Below, one piece after another: positions 7,815-16,669 of a stretch of 24,019 nt of DNA. The notes under the pieces were generated by a model. The model saw only the letters and a program-made list of their open reading frames with translations, searched no databases and had not been told where the DNA came from. The DNA is from JAIUNP01 sp020161975 (GTDB lineage Bacteria > Pseudomonadota > Alphaproteobacteria > Rhizobiales > Beijerinckiaceae). The position numbers and the translations under genes are program-made. Every line of letters starts with the position of its first letter. Position 1 is the first letter of the stretch. The stretch is from positions 1 through 24,019 of the forward strand of contig DAIOGK010000037.1 of assembly GCA_036745275.1 (NCBI GenBank), read 5' to 3'.

Positions 7815-7819
7815 GCCGC

Positions 7820-7987
7820 ACTTTCGATTTCACGCCCGTCGTCGGCGAGCTCAAGCACATGCTGTTCGATCGAGGATTCCAGGATGCCAAAATCCCGATC
7901 CTTCAGCCCGCCCCGCCGAACAAACAGAGCAGAAAATTGTCGAACCTGACACGAAGTTCGATCAGGTACGACAAAATCGACCTGTAA
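7820..7987 (+). pseudogene. Coding-like orphan fragment after dctM, possibly a HisZ/HisRS-like remnant
   Basis: The frame running through this stretch, which is out of frame with dctM, encodes about 35 residues with strongly coding third positions (FDFTPVVGELKHMLFDRGF, then PILQPA) and then loses this character. The pattern of a hydrophobic helix, a glycine and PILQPA resembles the N terminus of class II synthetase-like proteins such as HisZ. It has no start codon or ribosome site of its own. I see it as a possible scar of an older gene beside the tRNA; chance resemblance is quite possible. Confidence 0.25.
7937..7974 (-). terminator. Long inverted repeat, possible terminator of the tRNA-Glu transcript
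   Basis: The 13-base arms TTGTCGAACCTGA (7937-7949) and TCAGGTACGACAA (7962-7974) pair with a single mismatch around a 12-base loop that itself contains the dyad CGAAGTTCG. On the minus strand the stem is followed by TTTTCT and lies about 45 bases beyond the 3' end of tRNA-Glu, which fits a moderate intrinsic terminator. The symmetry could instead mark a regulator or recombinase site. Confidence 0.4.
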
Positions 7988-8018
7988 GCCATTAATTTTA
8001 CTGATGCAAAAACAGAAA

Positions 8019-8094
8019 TGGCGCTCCCTAGGGGACTCGAACCCCTGTTTTCGCCGTGAGAGGGCGACGTCCTAGACCGCTAGACGAAGGGAGC
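8019..8094 (-). tRNA. tRNA-Glu (anticodon CTC)
   Basis: The minus strand folds into a full cloverleaf of 76 bases including an encoded CCA. The acceptor stem is GCTCCCT with AGGGAGC, the anticodon stem is TCGCC/GGCGA with loop CTCTCAC (anticodon CTC, reading GAG), and the T-arm is AGGGG-TTCGAGT-CCCCT. The 5' part TCGTCTAGCGGTCTAGGAC is typical of bacterial tRNA-Glu. Its 3' end points towards the accessory block on the left. Confidence 0.97.
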
Positions 8095-8123
8095 GGCTCG
8101 CCCTTCTTGAAGGGGAGGCGGTC

Positions 8124-8152
8124 CCTATATCGCCCTCCTCGCGCTCGGGCAA
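8124..8152 (-). promoter_or_regulatory. Promoter of tRNA-Glu
   Basis: On the minus strand TTGCCC (8147-8152) and TATAGG (8124-8129) are 17 bases apart and place the start of transcription a little over 20 bases before the mature tRNA. The boxes are imperfect, but position and spacing fit. Confidence 0.45.
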
Positions 8153-8215
8153 GGGAAAAGCCACCCTCGGCGCAATTGATTTGCGCGGCGGGTCGTTCCC
8201 CCCTATCTGACGCCC

Positions 8216-9235
8216 ATGACAAGTGCAGAAATCCTGACCCTGACCGTCACCGAGACCGAAAAGGGCGCCCGCCTCGACAAGGTGCTGGCCACGCTGCTGC
8301 CGGCCATTTCGCGCAGCCGGCTGAAGGAACTGACCCTGGCCGGCGCCGTGGCCATCGATGGCGCCGCAGCCGCCGATCCGTCGCGAAAGATGCGCGCAGG
8401 CGAAACGATCACGCTTGCCATTCCTGCTGCTGTCGCGCCCGATCCCGTCGGCGAGGACCTGCCCCTTGAGATCGTGCATGAGGACGCCGACCTCATCGTC
8501 GTCAACAAGCCCGCCGGCCTGGTGGTGCATCCGAGCGCAGGACACGAGACCGGCACGCTGGTGAACGCGCTGATCCATCATTGCGGTGCAAGCCTGTCCG
8601 GCATCAACGGCGTCATGCGCCCCGGCATTGTGCATCGGCTCGACAAGGACACATCCGGTCTTCTGGTGGTGGCCAAGAATGACGCCGCCCACAAGGCACT
8701 GGCCGACCAGTTCGCTGATCATGGCCGAACCGGCCCGCTGGAGCGGCTCTATCGGGCCATCTGCTGGGGCGTGCCCCGCCATCCGCAGGGCAGCATCGAC
8801 GCAGCGATTGCCCGCAGCACCATCAACCGCGAAAAGATGGCTGTGGTGGCGGAGGACAAGGGGCGCTTCGCGATCACCCACTACCGTGTGCTCGACGTGC
8901 TGAACGGGGCGGATGGGAAACCGGTGGCGAGCCTGATCGAATGCGCGCTGGAGACCGGACGGACGCATCAGATCCGTGTGCACATGGCCCATATCGGCCA
9001 CCCGCTTCTGGGCGATGAAACCTATGGCGCCGGTTTCAGAACCAAGATGAACCTGCTGACCCCGGCAGCGCGGGCGGCGCTGGAAGCCATGGGCCGGCAG
9101 GCCCTGCATGCGGGGAGCCTCGGCTTTGAACATGGCCGGACCGGTGAATTCCTGAGCTTTGAAAGCCCCCTGCCGCAGGATTTTCAGGCCCTTCTGGATG
9201 CTTTTCCGGGAACCAGACGGGCAGAACAGCGTTAA
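8216..9235 (+). CDS. RluA/RluD-family 23S rRNA pseudouridine synthase
   Basis: A 339-residue enzyme with an N-terminal S4 RNA-binding domain (about 17-75: GARLDKVLATLLPAISRSR, then GAVAIDG) and a pseudouridine synthase domain. The catalytic motif HRLDKDTSGLLVVAK places the nucleophilic aspartate at D143, and the later ETGRTHQIRVHM and HPLLGDETYG blocks complete the active site. RluD itself modifies helix 69 of 23S rRNA (positions 1911, 1915 and 1917 in E. coli numbering). The presence of the S4 domain and the length favour RluD over RluA or RluC, but the exact target cannot be proved. The start has only a weak ribosome site. It lies directly upstream of rpoH in the same direction, with 161 bases between them. 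Confidence 0.9.
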   Translation: MTSAEILTLTVTETEKGARLDKVLATLLPAISRSRLKELTLAGAVAIDGAAAADPSRKMRAGETITLAIPAAVAPDPVGEDLPLEIVHEDADLIVVNKPAGLVVHPSAGHETGTLVNALIHHCGASLSGINGVMRPGIVHRLDKDTSGLLVVAKNDAAHKALADQFADHGRTGPLERLYRAICWGVPRHPQGSIDAAIARSTINREKMAVVAEDKGRFAITHYRVLDVLNGADGKPVASLIECALETGRTHQIRVHMAHIGHPLLGDETYGAGFRTKMNLLTPAARAALEAMGRQALHAGSLGFEHGRTGEFLSFESPLPQDFQALLDAFPGTRRAEQR

Positions 9236-9396
9236 CATCCTGCAAGCGGCAGGCGCGATCACTTTTTGTTCTCTCTTCGCCACTTTCTCCCTCTTTTCGC
9301 CACAGTCGGTCCCTTGTATGCTGGCCGCAGATGCTGGTGGCGGAAACCGTGCCAGCGCGAGCTTGCCCGCTTTCGGGGAGCTCAAAGGAGGACATG

Positions 9397-10281
9397 ATGA
9401 AAACTGCCACGTTGCCGGTTGTTGCGGGCGAGCGCGGCCTTTCGCGGTATCTCAGCGAGATCCGCGCATTTCCGGTGCTGAAGCCCGAAGAAGAATACAT
9501 GCTTGCCAAGCGGTTTCGCGAACACGACGATCCGCAGGCGGCCCATAAGCTTGTCACATCCCACTTGCGGCTGGTTGCCAAGATCGCCATGGGCTATCGC
9601 GGCTATGGCCTGCCGGTGGGCGAGGTTATTTCCGAGGGCAATATCGGCCTGATGCAGGCGGTGAAGCGGTTCGAGCCGGATCGCGGCTTCCGCCTGGCGA
9701 CCTATGCCATCTGGTGGGTGCGCGCCTCGATTCAGGAATATATCCTGCGCTCGTGGTCACTGGTGAAGATCGGCACCACCGCGAACCAGAAGAAGCTGTT
9801 CTTCAACCTGCGCAAGGCGAAGAGCCGCATTTCCGCGCTGGACGAGGGCGATCTCCGCCCCGATCAGGTGGCCTCCATCGCCACCAGTCTCGGCGTGGAA
9901 AAGCACGAGGTCATCGAGATGAACCGTCGCCTGTCAGGCGATGCTTCGCTCAACGTACCCGTGCGCGAGGATGCGCAGAGCCAGTGGCAGGACATGCTGG
10001 TGGATGAAAGCGCCACCCAGGAACACGTTCTGGCCGAGGCTGAGGAGAGCGACAACCGGCGCAAGGCGCTGAAGGGCGCTCTGAAGTTGCTCAACGCGCG
10101 TGAAAAGCGCATTTTCGAGGCCCGGCGCCTTGCGGATGACCCCGTGACGCTGGAAGACCTGTCGGGCGAGTTCAACATCTCGCGCGAGCGTGTCCGCCAG
10201 ATCGAGGCGCGCGCTTTCGAGAAGGTGCAGATGGCGGTGCGTCACAATATGACCGCCATCGAGACCGGCGTAGCGGTTTAA
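9397..10281 (+). CDS. rpoH: RNA polymerase heat-shock sigma factor RpoH (sigma-32)
   Basis: A 294-residue group of sigma-70 regions 1.2 to 4.2. Region 2 is very clear (HLRLVAKIAMGYRGYG, GLMQAVKRFEP, FRLATYAIWWVRASIQEYILRSW), the RpoH box follows in TTANQKKLFFNLRK, and region 4.2 ends in ISRERVRQIEARAFEK. Length and the RpoH box separate it from the housekeeping sigma factor. AAAGGAGG stands 5 bases before the ATG at 9397; an adjacent ATG at 9394 would be only 2 bases away and is less likely, and longer in-frame extensions lack a ribosome site. Many Hyphomicrobiales carry two rpoH genes; this context (next to the pseudouridine synthase) suits the general heat-shock copy. A strong terminator follows. 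Confidence 0.95.
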   Translation: MKTATLPVVAGERGLSRYLSEIRAFPVLKPEEEYMLAKRFREHDDPQAAHKLVTSHLRLVAKIAMGYRGYGLPVGEVISEGNIGLMQAVKRFEPDRGFRLATYAIWWVRASIQEYILRSWSLVKIGTTANQKKLFFNLRKAKSRISALDEGDLRPDQVASIATSLGVEKHEVIEMNRRLSGDASLNVPVREDAQSQWQDMLVDESATQEHVLAEAEESDNRRKALKGALKLLNAREKRIFEARRLADDPVTLEDLSGEFNISRERVRQIEARAFEKVQMAVRHNMTAIETGVAV

Positions 10282-10305
10282 GCACCGGAAGAGATCGCAT
10301 TGACG

Positions 10306-10332
10306 AAAGGCGGGGGCTGCCCCCGCCTTTTT
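10306..10332 (+). terminator. Rho-independent terminator of rpoH
   Basis: The stem GGCGGGGG (10309-10316) with CCCCCGCC (10320-10327), extended by AAA/TTT, has a 3-base loop and runs into TTTTT at 10328-10332. It starts 25 bases after the rpoH stop. Confidence 0.9.
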
Positions 10333-10395
10333 CACTGCGCGGTTTTTGCGAAAACTGAATTGGCCGGGACGGCTTCAGCCGAGCACAACCTCGCC

Positions 10396-11562
10396 TCAGC
10401 GCGACCAGGCCGCAATGGCATCGGTGAACACCCGTTCGCCGGTCGGCCCCTTCTCGATCAATGCCGCGCCGAGTTTGCCGCCTTCAAGCTGGAACTGGAA
10501 GGCGAACCACTTCTGCGTCGCCAGCGCTTCAAGGTTTTTCTGGATTGCCGCTTCATTGTTGTCGAGCCCGATCAGGAACAGGTTTGTTCCGATTGGCACC
10601 ATCGCCCCCTTGAGGGGATACCCCGGCAGGGATTCCTGATCGCGCGCCTCGATCGGGCCGATCATCTTGACACCCTCGCGCCCAGCTTCCGGGTTGAAGA
10701 TAAGTTCGATGGTGTGGGAGGCCGGCAGAGCCGGATCACGGTTGCGCTTGAACAGAAGGTCGATGTTCATCTTCGCATTTGGCACGGAAACGGTGCCGCG
10801 CACGATCGTCTCCGGCGGCTGCCCTGCTCCGGATGCCGCTGTTTCAAGCCGCCAGACCACCTGCCCGTCGCTCTGCACGCCGCGCGGATCCTGTGCAGTC
10901 TCCTCGAAATAGACAACACGGGCAGCAACCGGCAAGGCGGACTGGACACTCGGCTGCTGACGGGAGGCATTGGGCGGCAGCGGCGCCGAGCCACTGCCAT
11001 CAAGGCGCCCGTCGCTTTTCCTTTGCGGTGCCTGCCCGGCGTCTCCCGCCTGCCCGGACTTCTGCGCATTGAGATAGCGGCTTGGATCGTCGCGGAGACC
11101 ATAGGCCACAGCGCCAATGGCCAGCAGCACCGGAATACCGACGGCAACACCGGTCATCCAAAGCCGCTTGCGCGCGGTCCCGGTCTGGCTGTTACCGGCT
11201 TCCAGCTTGGGACGCTGCTGCACCACGAGAGGTTCGGCCTCCGTGGGATCGACCAGCCGGGGCTTTTCAGCCTCAACCGGCGCCGGGGGCGGCGCAACCG
11301 GCACCACAGCCGCTGCGGGGGGCTTCGGTTGTGGCGGCGTAATCGGCCGCGGTGCCTGGAACTGTGCCTCGACCCGGGCAATCGTATCGGTCAGGGCCGC
11401 CCGTTCACGTTCCAGATCCGCTGCGGCAATCGGTGGATCAAGGCTGAGCAACTGCCGGTCAAGCGCTTCCCGCGCGCGGGCATAGATTGCCTCACGCCGT
11501 TCCTGCGTGTTGGGGTCAAGCGCGTTGACCGCACGGGAAACGAGGGGAAAATAATCTGCCAT
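10396..11562 (-). CDS. Membrane-anchored protein of unknown function, downstream of purA
   Basis: A 388-residue protein I can describe but not name. Residues 1-70 are a charged, helical cytosolic domain rich in arginine and glutamate, followed by a proline/alanine linker (71-100). One transmembrane helix lies at about 134-155 (RKRLWMTGVA onwards, positively charged on the N side), so the C-terminal part should face the periplasm. That part begins with a low-complexity stretch and continues into a domain (about 210-388) with alternating beta-strand patterns, including GQVVWRLE and MNIDLLFKRN. Similar proteins are, from memory, found beside purA in other Hyphomicrobiales. The start is 9 bases after the purA stop, so they probably share a transcript. 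It is convergent with rpoH. Confidence 0.85.
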   Translation of the reverse strand: MADYFPLVSRAVNALDPNTQERREAIYARAREALDRQLLSLDPPIAAADLERERAALTDTIARVEAQFQAPRPITPPQPKPPAAAVVPVAPPPAPVEAEKPRLVDPTEAEPLVVQQRPKLEAGNSQTGTARKRLWMTGVAVGIPVLLAIGAVAYGLRDDPSRYLNAQKSGQAGDAGQAPQRKSDGRLDGSGSAPLPPNASRQQPSVQSALPVAARVVYFEETAQDPRGVQSDGQVVWRLETAASGAGQPPETIVRGTVSVPNAKMNIDLLFKRNRDPALPASHTIELIFNPEAGREGVKMIGPIEARDQESLPGYPLKGAMVPIGTNLFLIGLDNNEAAIQKNLEALATQKWFAFQFQLEGGKLGAALIEKGPTGERVFTDAIAAWSR

Positions 11563-11571
11563 TCCGAGCGC

Positions 11572-12867
<1,296 letters not shown>

Positions 12868-12956
12868 GAACGCTCGGTCCTCGCTGAACGCCTTCGCTGA
12901 TGAAGGCAATGCAAAGCCCGCGCCGGGGCCGTAACCTCCGCGCGGTATGAACCGAC

Positions 12957-12985
12957 GCTATACCCGCCGGTGGGCAGGGCGTAAA
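12957..12985 (-). promoter_or_regulatory. Possible purA promoter
   Basis: On the minus strand TTTACG (12980-12985) and TATAGC (12957-12962) are separated by 17 bases, about 90 bases before the purA start. Each box matches four of six consensus bases, so this is only a reasonable guess; it lies in the only non-coding gap upstream of purA. Confidence 0.3.
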
Positions 12986-12990
12986 GCGAC

Positions 12991-14661
12991 CTACCGCGGA
13001 ATGGGCATCCGCTCGAAGGTCAGTTCGCGATCGGAAGGCCAGCGCAACCGGTAGCCGAGCAGGATGTCCCTGCCCTCTTTCGGCTTGAGATCGTAGATCC
13101 AGCTCATCACGCCGCGCCGATCCTTGACGGTCTTTTCGGTTGGCGGCGTGTTGGTCGAAAGCGGTTCAACAACGAGATTGGCCGCCTCCGAATAGGGCAT
13201 CTGATCCACGATCACGGCCTTTACCGGGAAGTCGTGCAGATTTTTCACGCTGATCCTGAACTCACGCGTATCGGTCTTGTTGGAGCCGAGCAGGCCGGGT
13301 TCGGTCTCGCGCCGCCGCACCGGCACGCGCGTTACCGTCACGCGGTCATCGGCGCCGAAGCCGAGCGCCACCTTCTCGCCCGGCGGAGTGAACGCCACCT
13401 GGCCGCGTCCGATGAAAGCGCCGTCACGGATCAGACTCACCATGCCGCCCAGCAGGGGCGAATCGGCATCATTGGCGAAACTGGCTTCGAGATAGGCCGT
13501 GGGATCAAGCGCGGGCGCAGCTTTGACCACGATGTCGGGCTGAAGCTCGCGCGTCTGGATGATGAAGGATTTCTGCGTCCCGTCCGTCGGCACGGTCAGG
13601 CTGCCCGGAATGCGGAAAGTCGCCTGATAGCCATTGGTTTCGAGCACCGTGGCGGCCACTTTCAGAGCCACATCCGGCGGCGCGGCGCCAGTAGCGGGCG
13701 CCTCGGCCGCCCTCATCATCGTCTTCGGCGCCGGCGCATCGGCCAGCATCGGCGGTGCCCCAAGAACGACCGCCTCAAGATACCCAACACGCTGGGGCGC
13801 AACCTCGGGCGCTTGAGTGCCACGCGCCGCCCGCACCGTGGAAAGCGACAATGTGACGCCCGTCCAGTCTTCGCCGGTCCGCTGCGTCACCAGCGCTCGC
13901 CGCACCAGCGTCAGCCCGGTCGCCCGCCCGGCTTCCCCCATCGTCAACCGCGCGTCATAGGCCGGCTGCCACGAGGCATTGCCCACCCGATAGCTGACGG
14001 TGAGCGCGCCCTTGACCGGTGCATCGGCCGTCAGCGTCACCGTGAACTCCCGCTCCGGCGCGGTGCGCGACCGGCGCGCCGTATCCGCAGCCTCGATGGC
14101 CTTGATCTTCGCATCCACCTCGACCAGGGACGCCCGCGCCAGCCGCAACTCGTCGTTCACCTTGGCAAAGCCCGCACCCACCGCATCCCAGGCAGCGGAC
14201 CATTGTGCAATTTCAAGCCCGCCATCCTTGTCGCCCCGTGCCGGACCGGTCTGGCCGAAGCGCTTGATCATAGCCTTGCGCCCCTCCAGCGCATCGATGG
14301 TCGCGGTCATCCGCTCACGCTCTTCGCGCAAGGGTTTCAGTTGGGCCTCGGTTTCGCTGGCCACTTTCTGCGGATCGACCGGGCGAAGGCGGGAATCAAC
14401 CGCTCCCAGGGTCAGGCCACCGGTCGCCCGCCCCTCAACCCTGAGGGACGCCGGATCAATCGCCAGCGGCAAACCGCGAAACACCAGTACACTCTCGCCC
14501 TGAGGCAGGTCGACGTCCAATGTCCGTGTTACGATTGCAGCATCGGGATAGACCGCCACCGCATCGATGCGCGAACGCGCCTCGATCTCAGCCGCATAGA
14601 GCGGCTGGGCAAGCACGGAGGCTGCAACGCCGGCGCCAAGCGCCATCTTGATGGAAGTCAT
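12991..14661 (-). CDS. Exported MuiA-like protein (DUF4140/DUF4139)
   Basis: A 556-residue protein with a signal peptide (residues 1-23, likely cut after LYA). An N-terminal DUF4140-like beta domain (about 30-100, VAVYPDAAIVTRTLDVDLPQG) is followed by an arginine/glutamate-rich coiled coil (about 105-200) and a DUF4139 domain (about 205-555) with YRVGNASWQPAYDARL and TGEDWTGVTLSLST. This architecture is that of the mucoidy inhibitor MuiA family; its molecular function is unknown. It should be periplasmic. GAGGAG lies about 8 bases before the start. The C-terminal pattern EGRDILLGYRLRWPSDREL is typical of the family. It stands alone between purA and the amidotransferase gene, all on the same strand. 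Confidence 0.85.
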   Translation of the reverse strand: MTSIKMALGAGVAASVLAQPLYAAEIEARSRIDAVAVYPDAAIVTRTLDVDLPQGESVLVFRGLPLAIDPASLRVEGRATGGLTLGAVDSRLRPVDPQKVASETEAQLKPLREERERMTATIDALEGRKAMIKRFGQTGPARGDKDGGLEIAQWSAAWDAVGAGFAKVNDELRLARASLVEVDAKIKAIEAADTARRSRTAPEREFTVTLTADAPVKGALTVSYRVGNASWQPAYDARLTMGEAGRATGLTLVRRALVTQRTGEDWTGVTLSLSTVRAARGTQAPEVAPQRVGYLEAVVLGAPPMLADAPAPKTMMRAAEAPATGAAPPDVALKVAATVLETNGYQATFRIPGSLTVPTDGTQKSFIIQTRELQPDIVVKAAPALDPTAYLEASFANDADSPLLGGMVSLIRDGAFIGRGQVAFTPPGEKVALGFGADDRVTVTRVPVRRRETEPGLLGSNKTDTREFRISVKNLHDFPVKAVIVDQMPYSEAANLVVEPLSTNTPPTEKTVKDRRGVMSWIYDLKPKEGRDILLGYRLRWPSDRELTFERMPIPR

Positions 14662-14740
14662 GAAACTGCTCCTCGCCGGAAGGCCAAAGAGCCTTGGTCG
14701 ACTGTCATTGCGGAAAGTTCAAGGCGGAGCTGTCGCGGAT

Positions 14741-15607
14741 TTATGCCGCAAGCCGCATCTGCGCATGGGGGCGCACGCGATACTCGATGAAGTTGCGGAT
14801 TTCCGTCATCCGGACCGAGCGATCTGTCAGTTCCGGACCGATGCCATAGCGCCAGACCACATGCCGGAACAGCCCCGGATTATGACAGAGATCGATAAGA
14901 TCGCTGCAATAGTCCTCGGCCTGCTGGAGATCGCGGAAACAGCCTTCCTCGACATGCAGGGGAAGATTGAGCCGGAGGAGTTTTGCAAGATAAGCAAGCG
15001 TGAATTCGGGATGGTATTGCACGCCCCAGAACACGCCATTTGCATGATGGATTTCTGCCGCCTGCACGGGCGCCATCGCGTTCGAAGCCAGAATGCTCGT
15101 ACCTGGCGCTGGCACGGTAACCGCATCAAGATGGATGCAGGGCGCCGAGAATACCGGCGGTCGCCCGGCGAGCAGTGGGTGCTCCTTCCCCGCCGCGCTG
15201 ATCGTGATTGCGCGGGCAACGCCAACTTCGCGCCCCATCGGGTTCTTTTCGACAATGCCGCCAGCAGCAGCGGAAGCCACCTGCAAGCCCCAGCAGGAGC
15301 CGAAGAACGGCACCCCCGCCTCGAAGACCTTCCTTGCCAACGCCACCTGCCGCAGCGCCTCGGGCTTTCCTTCCCAGATGTGCAGTGCCGACCCCGTGAT
15401 GACCACGCCATCATAGCTGCTCAGCCGTCCAATATCGGGCACATCGTCGCAATCATCCGCTGCATTGCAGATGTCGATCTGCGCATCGGGAGCGAGAAAG
15501 CGGATGCAGCCAGAGTACCCCTCCGACGCCGTACGGCCCAGCCGGCTCTTCTGACGATGACGCCCTTCGACGTCGTTACCTTCCAGTACAAGAATGCGCA
15601 GGGTCAT
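14741..15607 (-). CDS. Class I glutamine amidotransferase domain protein (GMP-synthase GATase-like)
   Basis: A 288-residue protein with a class I glutamine amidotransferase fold. The nucleophile elbow GSCWGLQ (C105) and the WGVQYHPEF motif (H199, E201) form a complete catalytic triad, so it should be able to hydrolyse glutamine or a gamma-glutamyl bond. No synthase domain is attached. Stand-alone relatives include gamma-glutamyl hydrolases of the PuuD type and GMP-synthase-like proteins; the substrate cannot be told. The C-terminal tail after residue 215 is longer than a minimal GATase and is rich in charged and aromatic residues. The ribosome site is poor. It is divergent from the EamA transporter gene, so the two may be controlled together. 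Confidence 0.85.
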   Translation of the reverse strand: MTLRILVLEGNDVEGRHRQKSRLGRTASEGYSGCIRFLAPDAQIDICNAADDCDDVPDIGRLSSYDGVVITGSALHIWEGKPEALRQVALARKVFEAGVPFFGSCWGLQVASAAAGGIVEKNPMGREVGVARAITISAAGKEHPLLAGRPPVFSAPCIHLDAVTVPAPGTSILASNAMAPVQAAEIHHANGVFWGVQYHPEFTLAYLAKLLRLNLPLHVEEGCFRDLQQAEDYCSDLIDLCHNPGLFRHVVWRYGIGPELTDRSVRMTEIRNFIEYRVRPHAQMRLAA

Positions 15608-15680
15608 CTTAGATATCTACGTTATGACTGGCCAAGCCGGGAAGCCCACGCTAGAAGCATGCCTTAATCCGGTTATTGGA

Positions 15681-16610
15681 ATGATAAACGTGCTCCAGCC
15701 GCCAGAGAAAGCCCGGTCTTTCGCCAATCCACTCAGCAATGCCTATGTGTTGCTGTTCTTCACCACTTTGTTCTGGGCGGGCAATACAATTGCCGGACGC
15801 CTTGCGGTTGGCCATGTCTCGCCGATGGGGATGACCGCCCTGCGCTGGATTTTTGCATGTGCACTGATGGCGCTGTTCCTGCGCGATGAGGTCAAGAACG
15901 TCGGCAAGATCCTGCGTCAGCGGCCCTGGTATTTGCTGCTGATGGCCCTGATAGGGCTCACCGGCTTCAATGCCATTTATTACATTGCAGCCCATTACAC
16001 GACCGCCATCAACCTTGGCATCATGCAGGCCTCCACGCCGATTTTCGTGATGCTCGGAGCGGTTCTGTTTCAGGGAACCCGGATTTCGATGGGGCAGTTC
16101 GCGGGGCTCGTCGCCGGCATCATCGGTGTGCTCATCGTGGTCTCCGCGGGGCGGATCGAAGTGCTGAAAGCACTCAATTTCAACATCGGCGATGTGATGA
16201 TCCTGATCGTCAGCGCCTTTTACGCAGCCTATTCGCTGCTGCTCCGTCAGCGCCCGGCGGAATGGTCCGGCCTGTCATTTTTTGCCGCCCTTGCGTGTCT
16301 TGCAGCCATTACATCGTTACCGCTCCTGGCCTGGGAGATCACGAGCGGGCGATTTTTCTGGCCCACGCCGAAAGGATGGCTGATCATCGCCTATGTCGCG
16401 GTTTTTCCCTCGCTGCTCGCGCAGATCTGGTTCATCAAGGGCGTGCAGATAATCGGGGCGGCGCGGACCGGCTTTCTCTTCAACGCCATCCCGGTGTTTT
16501 CCGCCATCATGGCCGTCTTTATTCTGGGCGAACCCTTCGGCTGGTATCACGCCGTCGGCCTCTGCCTGGTGCTCGGTGGCATCGCCTGGGCCGAGCGCTA
16601 CAAGGGCTGA
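15681..16610 (+). CDS. EamA/DMT-superfamily transporter
   Basis: A 309-residue inner-membrane protein with ten predicted helices arranged as two EamA repeats of five. The first begins NAYVLLFFTTLFWAGNTIAGRLA, and the second runs from about residue 153 (GDVMILIVSAFYAAYSLLLR) to the end, including the characteristic LGEPFGWYHAVGLCLVLGGIA. Such transporters usually export amino acids or other metabolites. The start is uncertain: the frame is open back to 15594, overlapping the divergent gene, and ATGs occur at 15624 and 15681. The last gives the usual family length and lies nearest the first helix. No clear ribosome site marks any of them. Confidence 0.88.
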   Translation: MINVLQPPEKARSFANPLSNAYVLLFFTTLFWAGNTIAGRLAVGHVSPMGMTALRWIFACALMALFLRDEVKNVGKILRQRPWYLLLMALIGLTGFNAIYYIAAHYTTAINLGIMQASTPIFVMLGAVLFQGTRISMGQFAGLVAGIIGVLIVVSAGRIEVLKALNFNIGDVMILIVSAFYAAYSLLLRQRPAEWSGLSFFAALACLAAITSLPLLAWEITSGRFFWPTPKGWLIIAYVAVFPSLLAQIWFIKGVQIIGAARTGFLFNAIPVFSAIMAVFILGEPFGWYHAVGLCLVLGGIAWAERYKG

Positions 16611-16625
16611 TCCTGGAACGTGGCT

Positions 16626-16649
16626 CCCGCCCGGCCAGAGCCGGACGGG
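16626..16649. terminator. Hairpin between convergent DMT transporter and serA genes
   Basis: CCCGCCCGGC (16626-16635) pairs with GCCGGACGGG (16640-16649) with one mismatch and a 4-base loop. It sits in the short gap between two converging genes. No T-run follows on either strand, so it may slow polymerase or protect 3' ends instead of terminating intrinsically. Confidence 0.4.
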
Positions 16650-16669
16650 AATATACTGCGGCGGCCTGC

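Noticed and set aside
13234..14790. A 518-codon open frame antisense to the MuiA-like gene
   Set aside because: No start signal or domain, whereas the minus-strand product has a signal peptide and family motifs.
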